DNA from: an uncultured Bacteroidaceae bacterium
GTDB taxonomy: Bacteria > Bacteroidota > Bacteroidia > Bacteroidales > Bacteroidaceae
DNA length: 15,180 nt
Assembly (NCBI GenBank): GCA_904501945.1
Contig: CAJGCU010000062.1
Span: 1 to 15,180 of the forward strand
Direction: 5' to 3'
The notes under the pieces were generated by a model. The model had not been told where the DNA came from, searched no databases, and saw nothing but the letters and a program-made list of their open reading frames with translations. The position numbers and the translations under genes are program-made. Of the stretch, positions 1 to 7,721 are shown in pieces; within the stretch, counting starts at the first letter, position 1; each line of letters opens with the position of its first letter.

Positions 1-184
1 CCCCACTCTCCAATATGGCTTGTGCCATCGTGATGCTGGCTGGAATCTTGTAGCGACGCATCTGGTCAATTGCCATATCGCTGTACTGGTCAATGTATTG
101 CTGATAAACAGCATTTCTTTGAGCATGAGACAAGCACGAAACGGCAAGGCCGCATACTAAGAAAATAAATCTTATTGATTTCAT
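1..184 (-). CDS. Secreted glucosaminidase (GH73 type), N-terminal part only
   Basis: This is the first 61 codons of a gene that continues beyond the left edge. The ATG at 184 is followed by a basic start (MKSIRF), a hydrophobic stretch and a likely signal peptidase I site after SHA at about residue 21; a lipobox-like AVSC at residues 14-17 is a weaker alternative. The mature part reads YIDQYSDMAIDQMRRYKIP and then SITMAQAILESG. This is the opening of the glucosaminidase fold found in FlgJ-like and autolysin enzymes, and the Glu of AILESG matches the catalytic Glu of that family. Members cleave the N-acetylglucosaminyl bond of peptidoglycan in the periplasm, and Bacteroidetes versions often carry C-terminal LysM repeats, which cannot be seen here. 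A -7 box lies about 30 nt upstream. The family is read from the motif; the exact role is inferred. Confidence 0.8.
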   Translation of the reverse strand, partial: MKSIRFIFLVCGLAVSCLSHAQRNAVYQQYIDQYSDMAIDQMRRYKIPASITMAQAILESG

Positions 185-212
185 GTAAAAAGATTTCTAT
201 AGTTTGTGAGCA

Positions 213-220
213 CAAAGATA
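213..220 (-). promoter_or_regulatory. Bacteroidetes -7 promoter box for the glucosaminidase gene
   Basis: On the minus strand this reads TATCTTTG, an exact match to TAnnTTTG, ending 28 nt before the ATG at 184. The expected -33 TTTG is not clear at the right distance. The predicted transcript would have a short leader of about 20 nt. Confidence 0.55.
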
Positions 221-297
221 GTGAAAAAAAGATGATTATGGAAGAAAAGCTTCTCTTTTTGTACAGAAAAAGGGCTCACTTCATTAGCGAGTGCATC

Positions 298-366
298 GCC
301 TTTAAGGTGAAAGGTGTATCGTAATTATGCTGAAGGGCATATCGTAATTACGATAAAGAGTGAGTT
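298..366. repeat. Degenerate 23-nt tandem repeat, locus 1 (three units)
   Basis: Three head-to-tail 23-nt units occupy 298-320, 321-343 and 344-366. The consensus, built from all six units in the window, opens with GTAATTACGATGAAGGG and closes with a GTATC-like end. These units match it at 17, 19 and 18 of 23 positions. At 341-354 the sequence is a perfect 14-bp palindrome (ATCGTAATTACGAT). The same repeat recurs at 8575-8643. The period is not a multiple of three, so this is not coding. Confidence 0.75.
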
Positions 367-550
367 CCTCGTGACTTATATCCCCTATCAATTTTGTGCA
401 CAGGAGATTCTATAAAGGGGCAGCATCTTTTTAATTATTGTGCTTCACACCAATCATTGCTCTGCCCATATCACGTTGTCAATGTCAAATTGTCAATGAA
501 GAGCACATCAATTTAAATTACTTTTTTTCATCTAGTTCATGTAATAACGA

Positions 551-586
551 AACAAGGCGGCTTTCATTGTTGAAAGTCGCCTTGTT
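551..586 (-). terminator. Hairpin terminator of the V-ATPase operon
   Basis: A 16-bp stem (551-566 with 571-586) closes a 4-nt loop. One position pairs as G-U and all others as Watson-Crick. It lies 23 nt beyond the atpK stop codon, as expected for the end of the operon. No clean T tract follows on the minus strand, so the class of terminator is less certain than the hairpin. Confidence 0.75.
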
Positions 587-609
587 GCATTTTGCTATTG
601 TTCTGCTTT

Positions 610-1068
610 TTATGCAGCTGCAGGGATTGAACCTGCAATGAGGATGAGCACGAGAAGGCCTAAGATTGCGTAAAGCTCAGGGAACACGGCGAGCACCATT
701 GTTGTACCGAATGCGTTGTGACCTGCACCGATGGCAGAGATACCGTTAGCACAAACTTTTGCCTGACGAATAGCTGAGAAAAGTGCTACTGCGCCAAGTG
801 CGAGACCTGCACCAAGAACTGCACATGCTGCGAACATGCTAATATTCTCTGTTACGAGTGGATTGAGGATGAAGAATCCTACGAATCCGTACAGACCCTG
901 TGATGATGGAAGGGCTGCGAGACCAATGTAAGAACCGCTAGCAGATGGGTTCTTCTTGAATGCGCCGATAGCGGCATTACCACAGATGGTTACGCCGTAA
1001 GCGGAACCGATACCTGAGAGTCCTACTGCGAGGGCTACACCAAGGTAAGCTAAAAGTACTGGAGACAT
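610..1068 (-). CDS. atpK: V-type ATPase subunit K (rotor ring proteolipid)
   Basis: This 152-residue, very hydrophobic protein has two helical hairpins (four membrane helices), as in E. hirae NtpK and eukaryotic proteolipids, and forms the rotating ring in the inner membrane. The ion-binding carboxylate is Glu131 in the last helix (VFPELYAILG). The first hairpin has Gln57 at the matching place (LPSSQGLYGF), so there is one carboxylate per double hairpin. Leu53, Ser56, Gln57, Gln102 and Glu131 align with the Na+ ligands Leu61, Thr64, Gln65, Gln110 and Glu139 that I recall for NtpK, which suggests Na+ rather than H+ transport. It is the last gene of the operon, set off from subunit I by an 84-nt spacer without a recognisable promoter. 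The family is certain; ion choice is inferred. Confidence 0.95.
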   Translation of the reverse strand: MSPVLLAYLGVALAVGLSGIGSAYGVTICGNAAIGAFKKNPSASGSYIGLAALPSSQGLYGFVGFFILNPLVTENISMFAACAVLGAGLALGAVALFSAIRQAKVCANGISAIGAGHNAFGTTMVLAVFPELYAILGLLVLILIAGSIPAAA

Positions 1069-1152
1069 AATTTAATAAAATGTTTTATGACCACGCTTTC
1101 GTCACCCATGAGAAGGGCTTAATATGACACTAAAGGGGCCGGGTTAATGAAT

Positions 1153-3045
1153 TTATTTGTTTTTTTCTTTTATCATAAATGGTTGGTATTCTTTTCCGTT
1201 ACCTTCGAAGTCTGCATTCTTGAAATACTCGACGAAAGTGAGTCGCATCGGGTGTACGAATGAAGAAATCATACAGAGTCCGAAGTTGATGCCGTGTCCG
1301 AAGAGTAAGATGAGAATCATTACCAATTCGTGGATAACAGGAATGTCTGGACTCATTTCCAATGCAAGGCTATTGAATACAGAGCCTAAGACGCCGCCTG
1401 TCAAGCCAAGAGCGAAAAGACGGATGTAGGAGAGAAGGTCGCCCAGCAAGCCGGTTGACATTCCATATGTGGCCCAAAGTCCTGCTCCCAAGTTGCTGCC
1501 AACACCAAGGGCTTTGCCAAGAGCAGAGTCCTTTTTGTATGCATTAGGGTTGTTCAGGAAGAAGATGCCGAGTGCAGAAATCGCAATCAGCACATAAAGG
1601 ATGATTTGGGTCACTTGAGACAATTCTGCTCCAAAGAGAGGTAGGCCAAAGAGTATTGTTGCACTAACAAGTGCCACAACCCAAGAGAACTTTCCTACTC
1701 CATAGATGAAACCATAGTTCTTCACAGCCTTACATCCTGCCAGCGTCATGCCAAGCAGCACCTGTATGAGACCGATAATGACAGAAATGACCATCATAGG
1801 TGAATAGCCAAAGAAACTGTCTTTCATGGAATCATTGACAAAATATGGCTGAATGGGTTTCATGAACTCCCAGTCGACAGATGACAGGTCAATGCCAAAG
1901 AAAGTTCCTGTGATGAATCCACAAATGCTTGTCATTCCTCCCAGCAAAGCAGCAAGTTTTCCATATGATGCAATGCTTGGTTTTGTCAAAGCAATAACGA
2001 TTCCTATAAGCGTGATAATCAATCCATAGCCGAGGTCTCCCATGCAGAGTCCAAAGAAGAGCATGAAGAATGGAGCGAAGAACGGCAGCGGGTCGATATC
2101 GTGGTAATTTGGCAACGAATACATGCGCAAGATTGGTTCGAACAATGAAGAGAACTTGTCGTTCTTTATCTTGATAGGCACATTATCTTCGAATGCAGGA
2201 TCTGAAATCTCATAGAAGATGTGTTCCTTTTCCAGATAATCAACAACTTGGTCTGTATTGTCAGCCAAAGTCCAGCCAATCATGAGTTTTACTGCACCAT
2301 TGGCAACATCTTCATTGTAGAGACGCACTTTTGACAGCTGTATGTTGTTTTCATTTTCCAACTGTCCAGCTTCTATTGATACACGACTTTCTGTATTGAT
2401 TTTCAGCAGTTTTTCGCGAATCTCATTCAGCTGTTTTGTAAAGTTCTTCTTCTTTTCCTGATAATAAGAAAGTGGCTTTTCTGGCAGGAAAAGACGTTCT
2501 GCTGTAATGGCAGGTTCCGCATCTTCGTTTGAAAATGCAACAAAATATGTTTTTTTGTTGATTTCATTGACTGGAGTTGCAAAATAAGCATCTCCCCACT
2601 CTGCTTTGTACAGTTTGGAGTTAACAGCATAGAAATAAGGCTTGTAGCCTGTCTGCTCAAGCTGTCGAATGCTTTCCCAACTGAATTCTCCAAATGGTTC
2701 CAGTTGCTGGATAGCATCTTCTGCAGCATCGATGTTATGCTTTACGTTATTTTCTTCAGCCAGCAGATTTTCAATCTTCTCTATCAAATTTATGCCTTGT
2801 GAAGCATCGGCAGGAAGAACTGTATAAGTCTGAGTTGATTCGTAGGATTCGACAGCAAAGTTAAGGGCATTCAAGGCGCTTTTGTATCGCTCAGCCAAGT
2901 CAAGCCCGGCTTGCAGTTCTTCGCTGGTAGCACCTTGCTGAAGTTCTTCAACATGAATGACACCTAACTGACGAATGTCGTCGATGAACTTTTCGTATTC
3001 CCCGTTAGTGATGAGGAATGTCAGTTTTTTCATGTCTTGTATCAT
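1153..3045 (-). CDS. atpI: V-type ATPase subunit I (membrane stator, a-subunit homologue)
   Basis: The 630-residue protein has the two-part layout of the a/I family. Residues 1 to about 320 are cytosolic, with charged, coiled-coil-prone stretches that anchor the peripheral stalk. Residues about 321-610 hold multiple membrane helices, opening with the hallmark PFFAPFFMLFFG and GDLGYG. Two conserved arginines of the ion half-channels are visible: Arg542 in SYIRLFALGL and Arg601 in HPMRLTFVEYF. It forms the ion path against the K ring. Its ATG overlaps the stop codon of subunit D by 4 nt (ATGA), indicating translational coupling. An internal ATG at residue 5 (MKKLTF) is a possible alternative start. 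The length is typical of bacterial I subunits. Confidence 0.95.
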   Translation of the reverse strand: MIQDMKKLTFLITNGEYEKFIDDIRQLGVIHVEELQQGATSEELQAGLDLAERYKSALNALNFAVESYESTQTYTVLPADASQGINLIEKIENLLAEENNVKHNIDAAEDAIQQLEPFGEFSWESIRQLEQTGYKPYFYAVNSKLYKAEWGDAYFATPVNEINKKTYFVAFSNEDAEPAITAERLFLPEKPLSYYQEKKKNFTKQLNEIREKLLKINTESRVSIEAGQLENENNIQLSKVRLYNEDVANGAVKLMIGWTLADNTDQVVDYLEKEHIFYEISDPAFEDNVPIKIKNDKFSSLFEPILRMYSLPNYHDIDPLPFFAPFFMLFFGLCMGDLGYGLIITLIGIVIALTKPSIASYGKLAALLGGMTSICGFITGTFFGIDLSSVDWEFMKPIQPYFVNDSMKDSFFGYSPMMVISVIIGLIQVLLGMTLAGCKAVKNYGFIYGVGKFSWVVALVSATILFGLPLFGAELSQVTQIILYVLIAISALGIFFLNNPNAYKKDSALGKALGVGSNLGAGLWATYGMSTGLLGDLLSYIRLFALGLTGGVLGSVFNSLALEMSPDIPVIHELVMILILLFGHGINFGLCMISSFVHPMRLTFVEYFKNADFEGNGKEYQPFMIKEKNK

Positions 3046-3659
3046 ACCGCAGTCTCTGCCTCCTTTCTTGCTCTTGCCTCCTGAAGAGACTTGAGTATCT
3101 TTTGTGAAGACTTAGAAAGGTTTTCTTCGTCTTCCATGAATCGCTTGATTTTACGTACAGCTTCTTGATAACCTGGTATTTGAACCTTTTCAAAGAGATT
3201 CACTTTTTGGGTTGTTTTCTTACGCGCATGATCGAGTAGATGAAGCTTGGCTAAAACGAACTCGCGTTCTACAGCAGTTTTGGCAAGTCCCTGCAACAGA
3301 TTGATGCCGTCGAAATACCACTTTGGAGCTGAAAACAAGCCAAAGGGTTTTACGTCAAGCTCAATGTTTAGAAGCACTGGTATTCGAACGCCAGCAATTT
3401 TCTTTACATCAAGTTGTACATCTTTTAAGCTAACCAGAGACGTGTCAAATTCCCCCCAAAGGGCATACATGGATTCGTAGCCGCCGATTTGCTGTTGCAG
3501 TTTCTCTTCCAAAGCATCTGCCTCTTCCTTGCTTTTCTTCACCTCCAGACGCAATGCTGTTTCCTTGCTTTTAATGATGGGCAAGGTGCGCTGTCGCATC
3601 TTTAGGTTCTTCTCAATTTGCTGAAGCGATGTTTTGTTATATTGAAACTTTATCGCCAT
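3042..3659 (-). CDS. atpD: V-type ATPase subunit D (central rotor shaft)
   Basis: This 205-residue, helix-rich protein matches the V/A-type D family in length and form: a long N-terminal helix rich in Lys, Glu and Gln, a short middle domain, and a long C-terminal helix. The C-terminal signature is seen as ARKKTTQKVNLFEKVQIPG. D turns inside the A3B3 head and passes torque to the K ring. It begins 3 nt after the stop of subunit B and overlaps subunit I by 4 nt. In canonical V/A-ATPases D works with subunit F, which this cluster lacks. The symbol follows V-type naming and is not the F-type beta subunit. Confidence 0.93.
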   Translation of the reverse strand: MAIKFQYNKTSLQQIEKNLKMRQRTLPIIKSKETALRLEVKKSKEEADALEEKLQQQIGGYESMYALWGEFDTSLVSLKDVQLDVKKIAGVRIPVLLNIELDVKPFGLFSAPKWYFDGINLLQGLAKTAVEREFVLAKLHLLDHARKKTTQKVNLFEKVQIPGYQEAVRKIKRFMEDEENLSKSSQKILKSLQEARARKEAETAV

Positions 3660-3662
3660 ATA

Positions 3663-4985
3663 TTACTTCCAATAAATGTCGGTAAATTCTTTCTTGATAT
3701 TAACCTCTTCCAAATTAAAGTATTTGACAAACAAACTCCATGTAACATCTAGCATTTCAGTCGTATCTAGATTGACGTCTATGGCAAGAAGTTTGTTGGC
3801 ATAATCTTTTGCGAAGTCCAGACAGCGCAAGTCGTAGTCGGTGAGGTCAAAACCGTTCTCGAGCTTGGTTTTTGCATTGGCCGCATCTGAATAAAGACGG
3901 ATGGCTGCATTCATTACCTGTGAGTGATCCTTGCGTGTCTTCTTACCAGAGACGAGCTGCTTCAGACGAGACAGTGAACGGAATGGGTCAACAATAACTT
4001 TACCAACATCTGAATCGCGGCGCAGATAGAGCTGGCCTTCTGTAATATAACCTGTGTTGTCTGGAACAGCGTGAGTGATGTCTCCACCAGAGAGTGTGGT
4101 AACGGCAATGATTGTGATGGAGCCGCCTCCTGCACTTTCTGGGAACTGTACAGCCTTTTCGTAAATCTTTGCCAAGTCTGAATAAAGTGAACCTGGCATT
4201 GAGTCTTTTGATGGAATTTGGTCCATACGGTTGCTCACGATAGATAGAGAGTCTGCATAAGAAGTCATGTCGGTCAGAAGAACCAATACTGTTTCATGCT
4301 TCTCTACTGCGAAGTATTCAGCAGCGGTCAAAGCCATGTCTGGAATCAGAAGTCGCTCTACAGCAGGGTCTTCTGTCGTGTTCATGAAAGCGATGATGCG
4401 GTCAAGCGCACCAGCATTAGAGAAGGTGTTCTTGAAGAAATAATAGTCATCGTTGGTCATACCCATACCGCCAAGAATAATCTTGTCCACCTTTGCACGA
4501 AGCGCAACCATTGCCATTACTTCGTTGAAAGGCTGGTCAGGGTCGGCAAAGAATGGAATCTTCTGGCCAGAAACAAGAGTGTTGTTCAAGTCGATACCTG
4601 CAATACCTGTTGCGATCAGCTCTGATGGCTGCTTGCGACGAACGGGGTTAACTGAAGGACCACCGATTTCAACTTCTTTTCCTTCTATTTCAGGACCTCC
4701 GTCGATTGGGTTTCCATAAGCGTTAAAGAAGCGTCCTGCCAGCTGTTCACTTACTTTCAGAGAAGGTGCTTTTCCTAGGAAAACGACTTCTGCATTGGTT
4801 GGGATGCCGCCTGTACCCTCAAATACCTGCAGCGTTACATTGTCACCTGCGATTTTTACAACCTGAGCTAACTTTCCATTGATAGTTGCAAGCTCATCAT
4901 ATCCGACCCCCTTTGCTTTAAGGGAAACGGTGGCCTTTGTGATTTGGCCTATTTTTGTATATACTTTCTGAAAAGCTGTAGCCAT
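3663..4985 (-). CDS. atpB: V-type ATPase subunit B (non-catalytic head subunit)
   Basis: The 440-residue protein alternates with subunit A in the hexameric head. It has an N-terminal beta barrel, a nucleotide-binding-like core with no true P-loop (SGQKIPFF at 139-146 stands in its place), and a helical C-terminal domain. Typical B motifs are present: DITHAVPDNTGYITEGQLYL, and SLSRL with Arg340 at the place of the arginine that reaches into the A-subunit active site. After SGQKIP the sequence ADPDQPFNEV differs from the familiar ASGLPHNE form, so this copy belongs to a divergent lineage. Gaps of 3 nt separate it from A and from D. The symbol follows V-type naming. Confidence 0.95.
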   Translation of the reverse strand: MATAFQKVYTKIGQITKATVSLKAKGVGYDELATINGKLAQVVKIAGDNVTLQVFEGTGGIPTNAEVVFLGKAPSLKVSEQLAGRFFNAYGNPIDGGPEIEGKEVEIGGPSVNPVRRKQPSELIATGIAGIDLNNTLVSGQKIPFFADPDQPFNEVMAMVALRAKVDKIILGGMGMTNDDYYFFKNTFSNAGALDRIIAFMNTTEDPAVERLLIPDMALTAAEYFAVEKHETVLVLLTDMTSYADSLSIVSNRMDQIPSKDSMPGSLYSDLAKIYEKAVQFPESAGGGSITIIAVTTLSGGDITHAVPDNTGYITEGQLYLRRDSDVGKVIVDPFRSLSRLKQLVSGKKTRKDHSQVMNAAIRLYSDAANAKTKLENGFDLTDYDLRCLDFAKDYANKLLAIDVNLDTTEMLDVTWSLFVKYFNLEEVNIKKEFTDIYWK

Positions 4986-4988
4986 AGT

Positions 4989-6734
4989 TTAAGCAGCGGC
5001 AAGCATTGCCTTTATTTGTGAAACAAAATCGTTGTACTGTTCGCTCTTGTATTCTGAGTAGTTCATCTGTTTGCAGAGGTTGATGAGCTTACGGAAGTAA
5101 GTCACGCAGTCGCCAAATTCAGTGAACTTGAAGTCTTTTTCACATATTTCTGTGACGAGATTCAGAATGTCTTCCTGACGCTCAAGAGATGTTACAGCAT
5201 CAACTTCGTCGAATGCGTCTTGCTGAAGGATAACATAGTCGATAACCTCTGACTTCCAGAATACTTCATGGTAGTCAACTGGCACGCCGTCGTCACCAAG
5301 AATGTTGATCTGCTCTGCAATTTCTTTACCACGCAGCATACGAGTCTTCAAATCCAGTACCTTAGGAATCCACTTGTCGTTAATCTTCTTTGATATGTAT
5401 TCTGCAAATTCTGGGTATTCCAAATATTTTGAATATGAGTCAATTGGATTAACTGCAGGATAACGTTTTTTGTCGGCACGATCCTGTTCAAGTCCATAGA
5501 AACAGCGTGCTACTTTCTTTGTGTTTTCTGTAACAGGCTCTTTCAAGTTACCACCTGCAGGTGAAACCGTACCGATGAATGTGATAGATCCCACTTCCCC
5601 GTTATTTAGGTAAACATATCCTGCACGTCCATAGAAGTTGCTAATTAATGCTCCAAGGTCCATTGGGAATGCGTCAGGTCCAGGAAGTTCTTCCATACGG
5701 TTTGACATTTCACGGAGTGCCTGCGCCCAACGTGATGTGGAGTCGGCCATCAGCAAAACACGAAGTCCCATTGAACGGTAGTATTCTGCCATAGTCATTG
5801 CTGTGTATACAGATGCTTCACGTGCTGCTACAGGCATGTTTGAGGTGTTGGCGATGATGATGGTACGCTCCATCAGCTTACGACCGGTGTGTGGGTCGTC
5901 AAGTTCAGGGAACTCTGTGAAGATTTCCACAACCTCGTTTGCACGCTCACCACATGCTGCAATAATCACGATGTCTGCTTCTGCCTGCTTGGAGATAGCG
6001 TGCTGAAGCACGGTCTTTCCTGTACCGAATGGGCCAGGGATAAAGCCTGTGCCACCTTCTACAATAGGATTGAAAGTGTCTATTGTACGAACGCCGGTTT
6101 CAAGCAGCTTGAATGGACGTGGCTTTTCTTTGTAGTTGGTCATGGCGAACTTTACTGGCCAACGCTGAATCATGTCCACTTGAATCTCCGTGCCATCATT
6201 CTGCACGAGTACAGCGATTACATCGTGTATTTTATATTTTCCTGCTGGTACGATGCTCTTTACTTTAGCCTTGCCTTCCATCTGGAATGGAGCCATTATC
6301 TTGAGCTTCTGTGAATTCTCTATCACTTCGCCAAGCCATGCAGAGTTTTCAACTTCATCGCCCACTTTTGCAATTGGAGTGAAATCCCACTCGCGGTCAG
6401 CATCAAGAGGTTCTGTGTACTGTCCTCGTTTCAGGAAGACGCCTTCCATTTTGTCGAGGTCGTTCTGCAAACCGTCATAATTCTTAGACAACATGCCTGG
6501 GCCGAGCTGTACTTCAAGCATGTGTTCCGTAAATTCAGCGGGTGCGCCGACTTTAAGTCCGCGTGTGCTTTCAAACACTTGGACATACACATCGCTACCC
6601 ACCACCTTGATGACCTCACTCATCAATTTGTCGCCACCTGTTTCTATATAGCAAATTTCTCCTTGCTTAACAGGGCCATCAACAGAGAGAGTCACCATGT
6701 TGGCAATAACGCCACTAACAGTTCCTTTTGTCAT
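4989..6734 (-). CDS. atpA: V-type ATPase subunit A (catalytic ATP-hydrolysing subunit)
   Basis: The 581-residue catalytic subunit has all expected parts. These are the N-terminal barrel (1-70), the A-specific bulge domain (about 115-185), the Walker A motif GPFGTGKT (234-241), the catalytic-Glu motif CGER with Glu263, the Walker B-like LLMADS (327-332), and the helical C-terminal domain. It hydrolyses ATP, or makes it in reverse, at the A/B interfaces on the cytosolic side. TVSPAGGNLKEPVTENT (389-405) corresponds to the conserved SPPGGDFSEPVTQNT-like segment. The protein ends in a short Ala tail. It starts 12 nt after the DUF2764 gene and ends 3 nt before B. Its length is close to that of other bacterial and archaeal A subunits. 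Confidence 0.97.
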   Translation of the reverse strand: MTKGTVSGVIANMVTLSVDGPVKQGEICYIETGGDKLMSEVIKVVGSDVYVQVFESTRGLKVGAPAEFTEHMLEVQLGPGMLSKNYDGLQNDLDKMEGVFLKRGQYTEPLDADREWDFTPIAKVGDEVENSAWLGEVIENSQKLKIMAPFQMEGKAKVKSIVPAGKYKIHDVIAVLVQNDGTEIQVDMIQRWPVKFAMTNYKEKPRPFKLLETGVRTIDTFNPIVEGGTGFIPGPFGTGKTVLQHAISKQAEADIVIIAACGERANEVVEIFTEFPELDDPHTGRKLMERTIIIANTSNMPVAAREASVYTAMTMAEYYRSMGLRVLLMADSTSRWAQALREMSNRMEELPGPDAFPMDLGALISNFYGRAGYVYLNNGEVGSITFIGTVSPAGGNLKEPVTENTKKVARCFYGLEQDRADKKRYPAVNPIDSYSKYLEYPEFAEYISKKINDKWIPKVLDLKTRMLRGKEIAEQINILGDDGVPVDYHEVFWKSEVIDYVILQQDAFDEVDAVTSLERQEDILNLVTEICEKDFKFTEFGDCVTYFRKLINLCKQMNYSEYKSEQYNDFVSQIKAMLAAA

Positions 6735-6746
6735 ATTATTTTTGTT

Positions 6747-7637
6747 TTATTTTTCAGATTTATTATAGGCGGATTCACTTTTGTTGTAAAGTGATTTCGT
6801 TTGAAACTCTTCAGGAACACGTGCTTCGCCACGCAAGTTTTCTATGATTTGGCGGAATGTTTCCTGACCTTTTTCCACGTCAAGTTTTTCCCAGCGAGCA
6901 AGCATGTCGAGTTTGCATAAATAGGCAAAAACAGCATCAATCGAGAATATGTTAAAGAATGTGCTTTCTTCCAGCCAGAGCCATTTGAAGGCATCAATCT
7001 TTTTCTCTTTCTCCACAGGGTCTTCGCAGTCAACAATCTTCATCAAATCTGCCACATAGTCATACTCTGTTGTTAAATTGAAGTCCTTGGTGTTGTTTGT
7101 GAGAATCATTTCTGTCACATCATTGTTTCCCTGAATGAAGTTTGCTACCGCCCATCCGTTCTTGCGTGCCAGGAATGCTGTGAGGATGTTGGCGATATCA
7201 AGATTGAGTTTGTACCATCTGCGAACCATTTTGCTGGGGCAAGTTTTTATCGCATACTGATAAAAAAGATAAAGGATGTCATCTTCAGGGAAGTATCCTT
7301 CTTTGTCTTTATTATATGTATAGTGTCGGACAAACTCACTCATGAAAGATGGGTAGCGATGGACGTTGAAGTTCATCTCTTTTGCCGAAGTTATCAAGTC
7401 GACATACTGTTCCATGGTCATATTGCCATTGCAGTCAATTTCTGCATTGGGATTCTTCAGCAGCTTGACAATGTTAGCGCAGTCATTCTCAAGGAAGAAG
7501 TAATACATGATTTTCTTGTCAGTCTCTGACAGAGTTAAATCTAATTCTTCTCTTAAGTCGGCAATGCTAACGTCCGTTTTGGTGCAGCCAAGAGTGACAT
7601 CAGGCAAACCTGCCATTAAACAATAGTAATTTCCCAT
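6747..7637 (-). CDS. DUF2764 family protein, possible C (d) subunit of the V-ATPase
   Basis: I place the start at the ATG at 7637 (296 residues, opening MGNYYCLMAGLPD). The frame stays open to 7709, but that extra part is translated from an 8-bp tandem repeat and lacks the conserved opening. The protein is soluble, predicted all-helical, and rich in aromatic residues. The YYxLxAGLPD start and position between E and A identify DUF2764. The same slot holds a protein of unknown function in the Chlamydia and Borrelia clusters, as I recall. Three stretches resemble C-subunit repeats: LENDCANIVKLL (49-60), LDIANILTAFLARKNG (146-161) and DAVFAYLCKLDMLARW (234-249). Since no C gene is present, it may link the shaft to the ring; this is inference. 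The C-terminal tail repeats YNKSE. It ends 12 nt before subunit A. Confidence 0.85.
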   Translation of the reverse strand: MGNYYCLMAGLPDVTLGCTKTDVSIADLREELDLTLSETDKKIMYYFFLENDCANIVKLLKNPNAEIDCNGNMTMEQYVDLITSAKEMNFNVHRYPSFMSEFVRHYTYNKDKEGYFPEDDILYLFYQYAIKTCPSKMVRRWYKLNLDIANILTAFLARKNGWAVANFIQGNNDVTEMILTNNTKDFNLTTEYDYVADLMKIVDCEDPVEKEKKIDAFKWLWLEESTFFNIFSIDAVFAYLCKLDMLARWEKLDVEKGQETFRQIIENLRGEARVPEEFQTKSLYNKSESAYNKSEK

Positions 7638-7646
7638 TATCTTACG

Positions 7647-7669
7647 GGTTTTGAGGTTTTGAGGTTTTA
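7647..7669. repeat. 8-bp tandem repeat in the E-DUF2764 spacer
   Basis: Two perfect copies of GGTTTTGA plus a third, nearly full copy (GGTTTTA) lie 10-32 nt upstream of the chosen DUF2764 start, in the 84-nt gap between subunit E and DUF2764. On the transcript strand this gives AAAACCTC-type repeats in the ribosome-loading region. The number of copies could change by slippage. Confidence 0.7.
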
Positions 7670-7721
7670 CGTTTTTCTTGCTGCGTTTGCAATCTGCAAA
7701 GCCGTACAACCTTAAGCCGTA

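Larger units (their letters stand above)
185..609. other. Gene-free stretch between the glucosaminidase gene and atpK
   Basis: No credible coding region is present. From left to right it holds the -7 box of the glucosaminidase gene, an AT-rich stretch, a degenerate 23-nt tandem repeat (298-366), an ordinary-looking stretch (about 367-550), and the strong hairpin that ends the ATPase operon (551-586). A CCCCT/AGGGG pair around 383-420 could close a long loop before a T run, but the stem is only 5 bp and is not called. Confidence 0.7.

Noticed and set aside
298..366. A small CRISPR array
   Set aside because: The 23-nt units are directly adjacent and degenerate, with no unique spacers and no cas genes nearby.
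438..641. A 67-codon plus-strand ORF across the left intergenic region
   Set aside because: It includes both arms of the ATPase operon terminator and the 3' end of atpK on the other strand, and has no plausible promoter or domain.
1069..1152. A separate promoter for atpK in the 84-nt gap after subunit I
   Set aside because: No TAnnTTTG sequence is present on the minus strand there, and no strong hairpin separates the two genes.
4296..4719. Overlapping plus-strand ORFs inside subunit B
   Set aside because: They are antisense shadows of a well-conserved coding region and show no features of their own.
7638..7709. N-terminal extension of the DUF2764 protein
   Set aside because: The extra 24 residues come partly from the 8-bp repeat, and the conserved family opening begins at the ATG at 7637.
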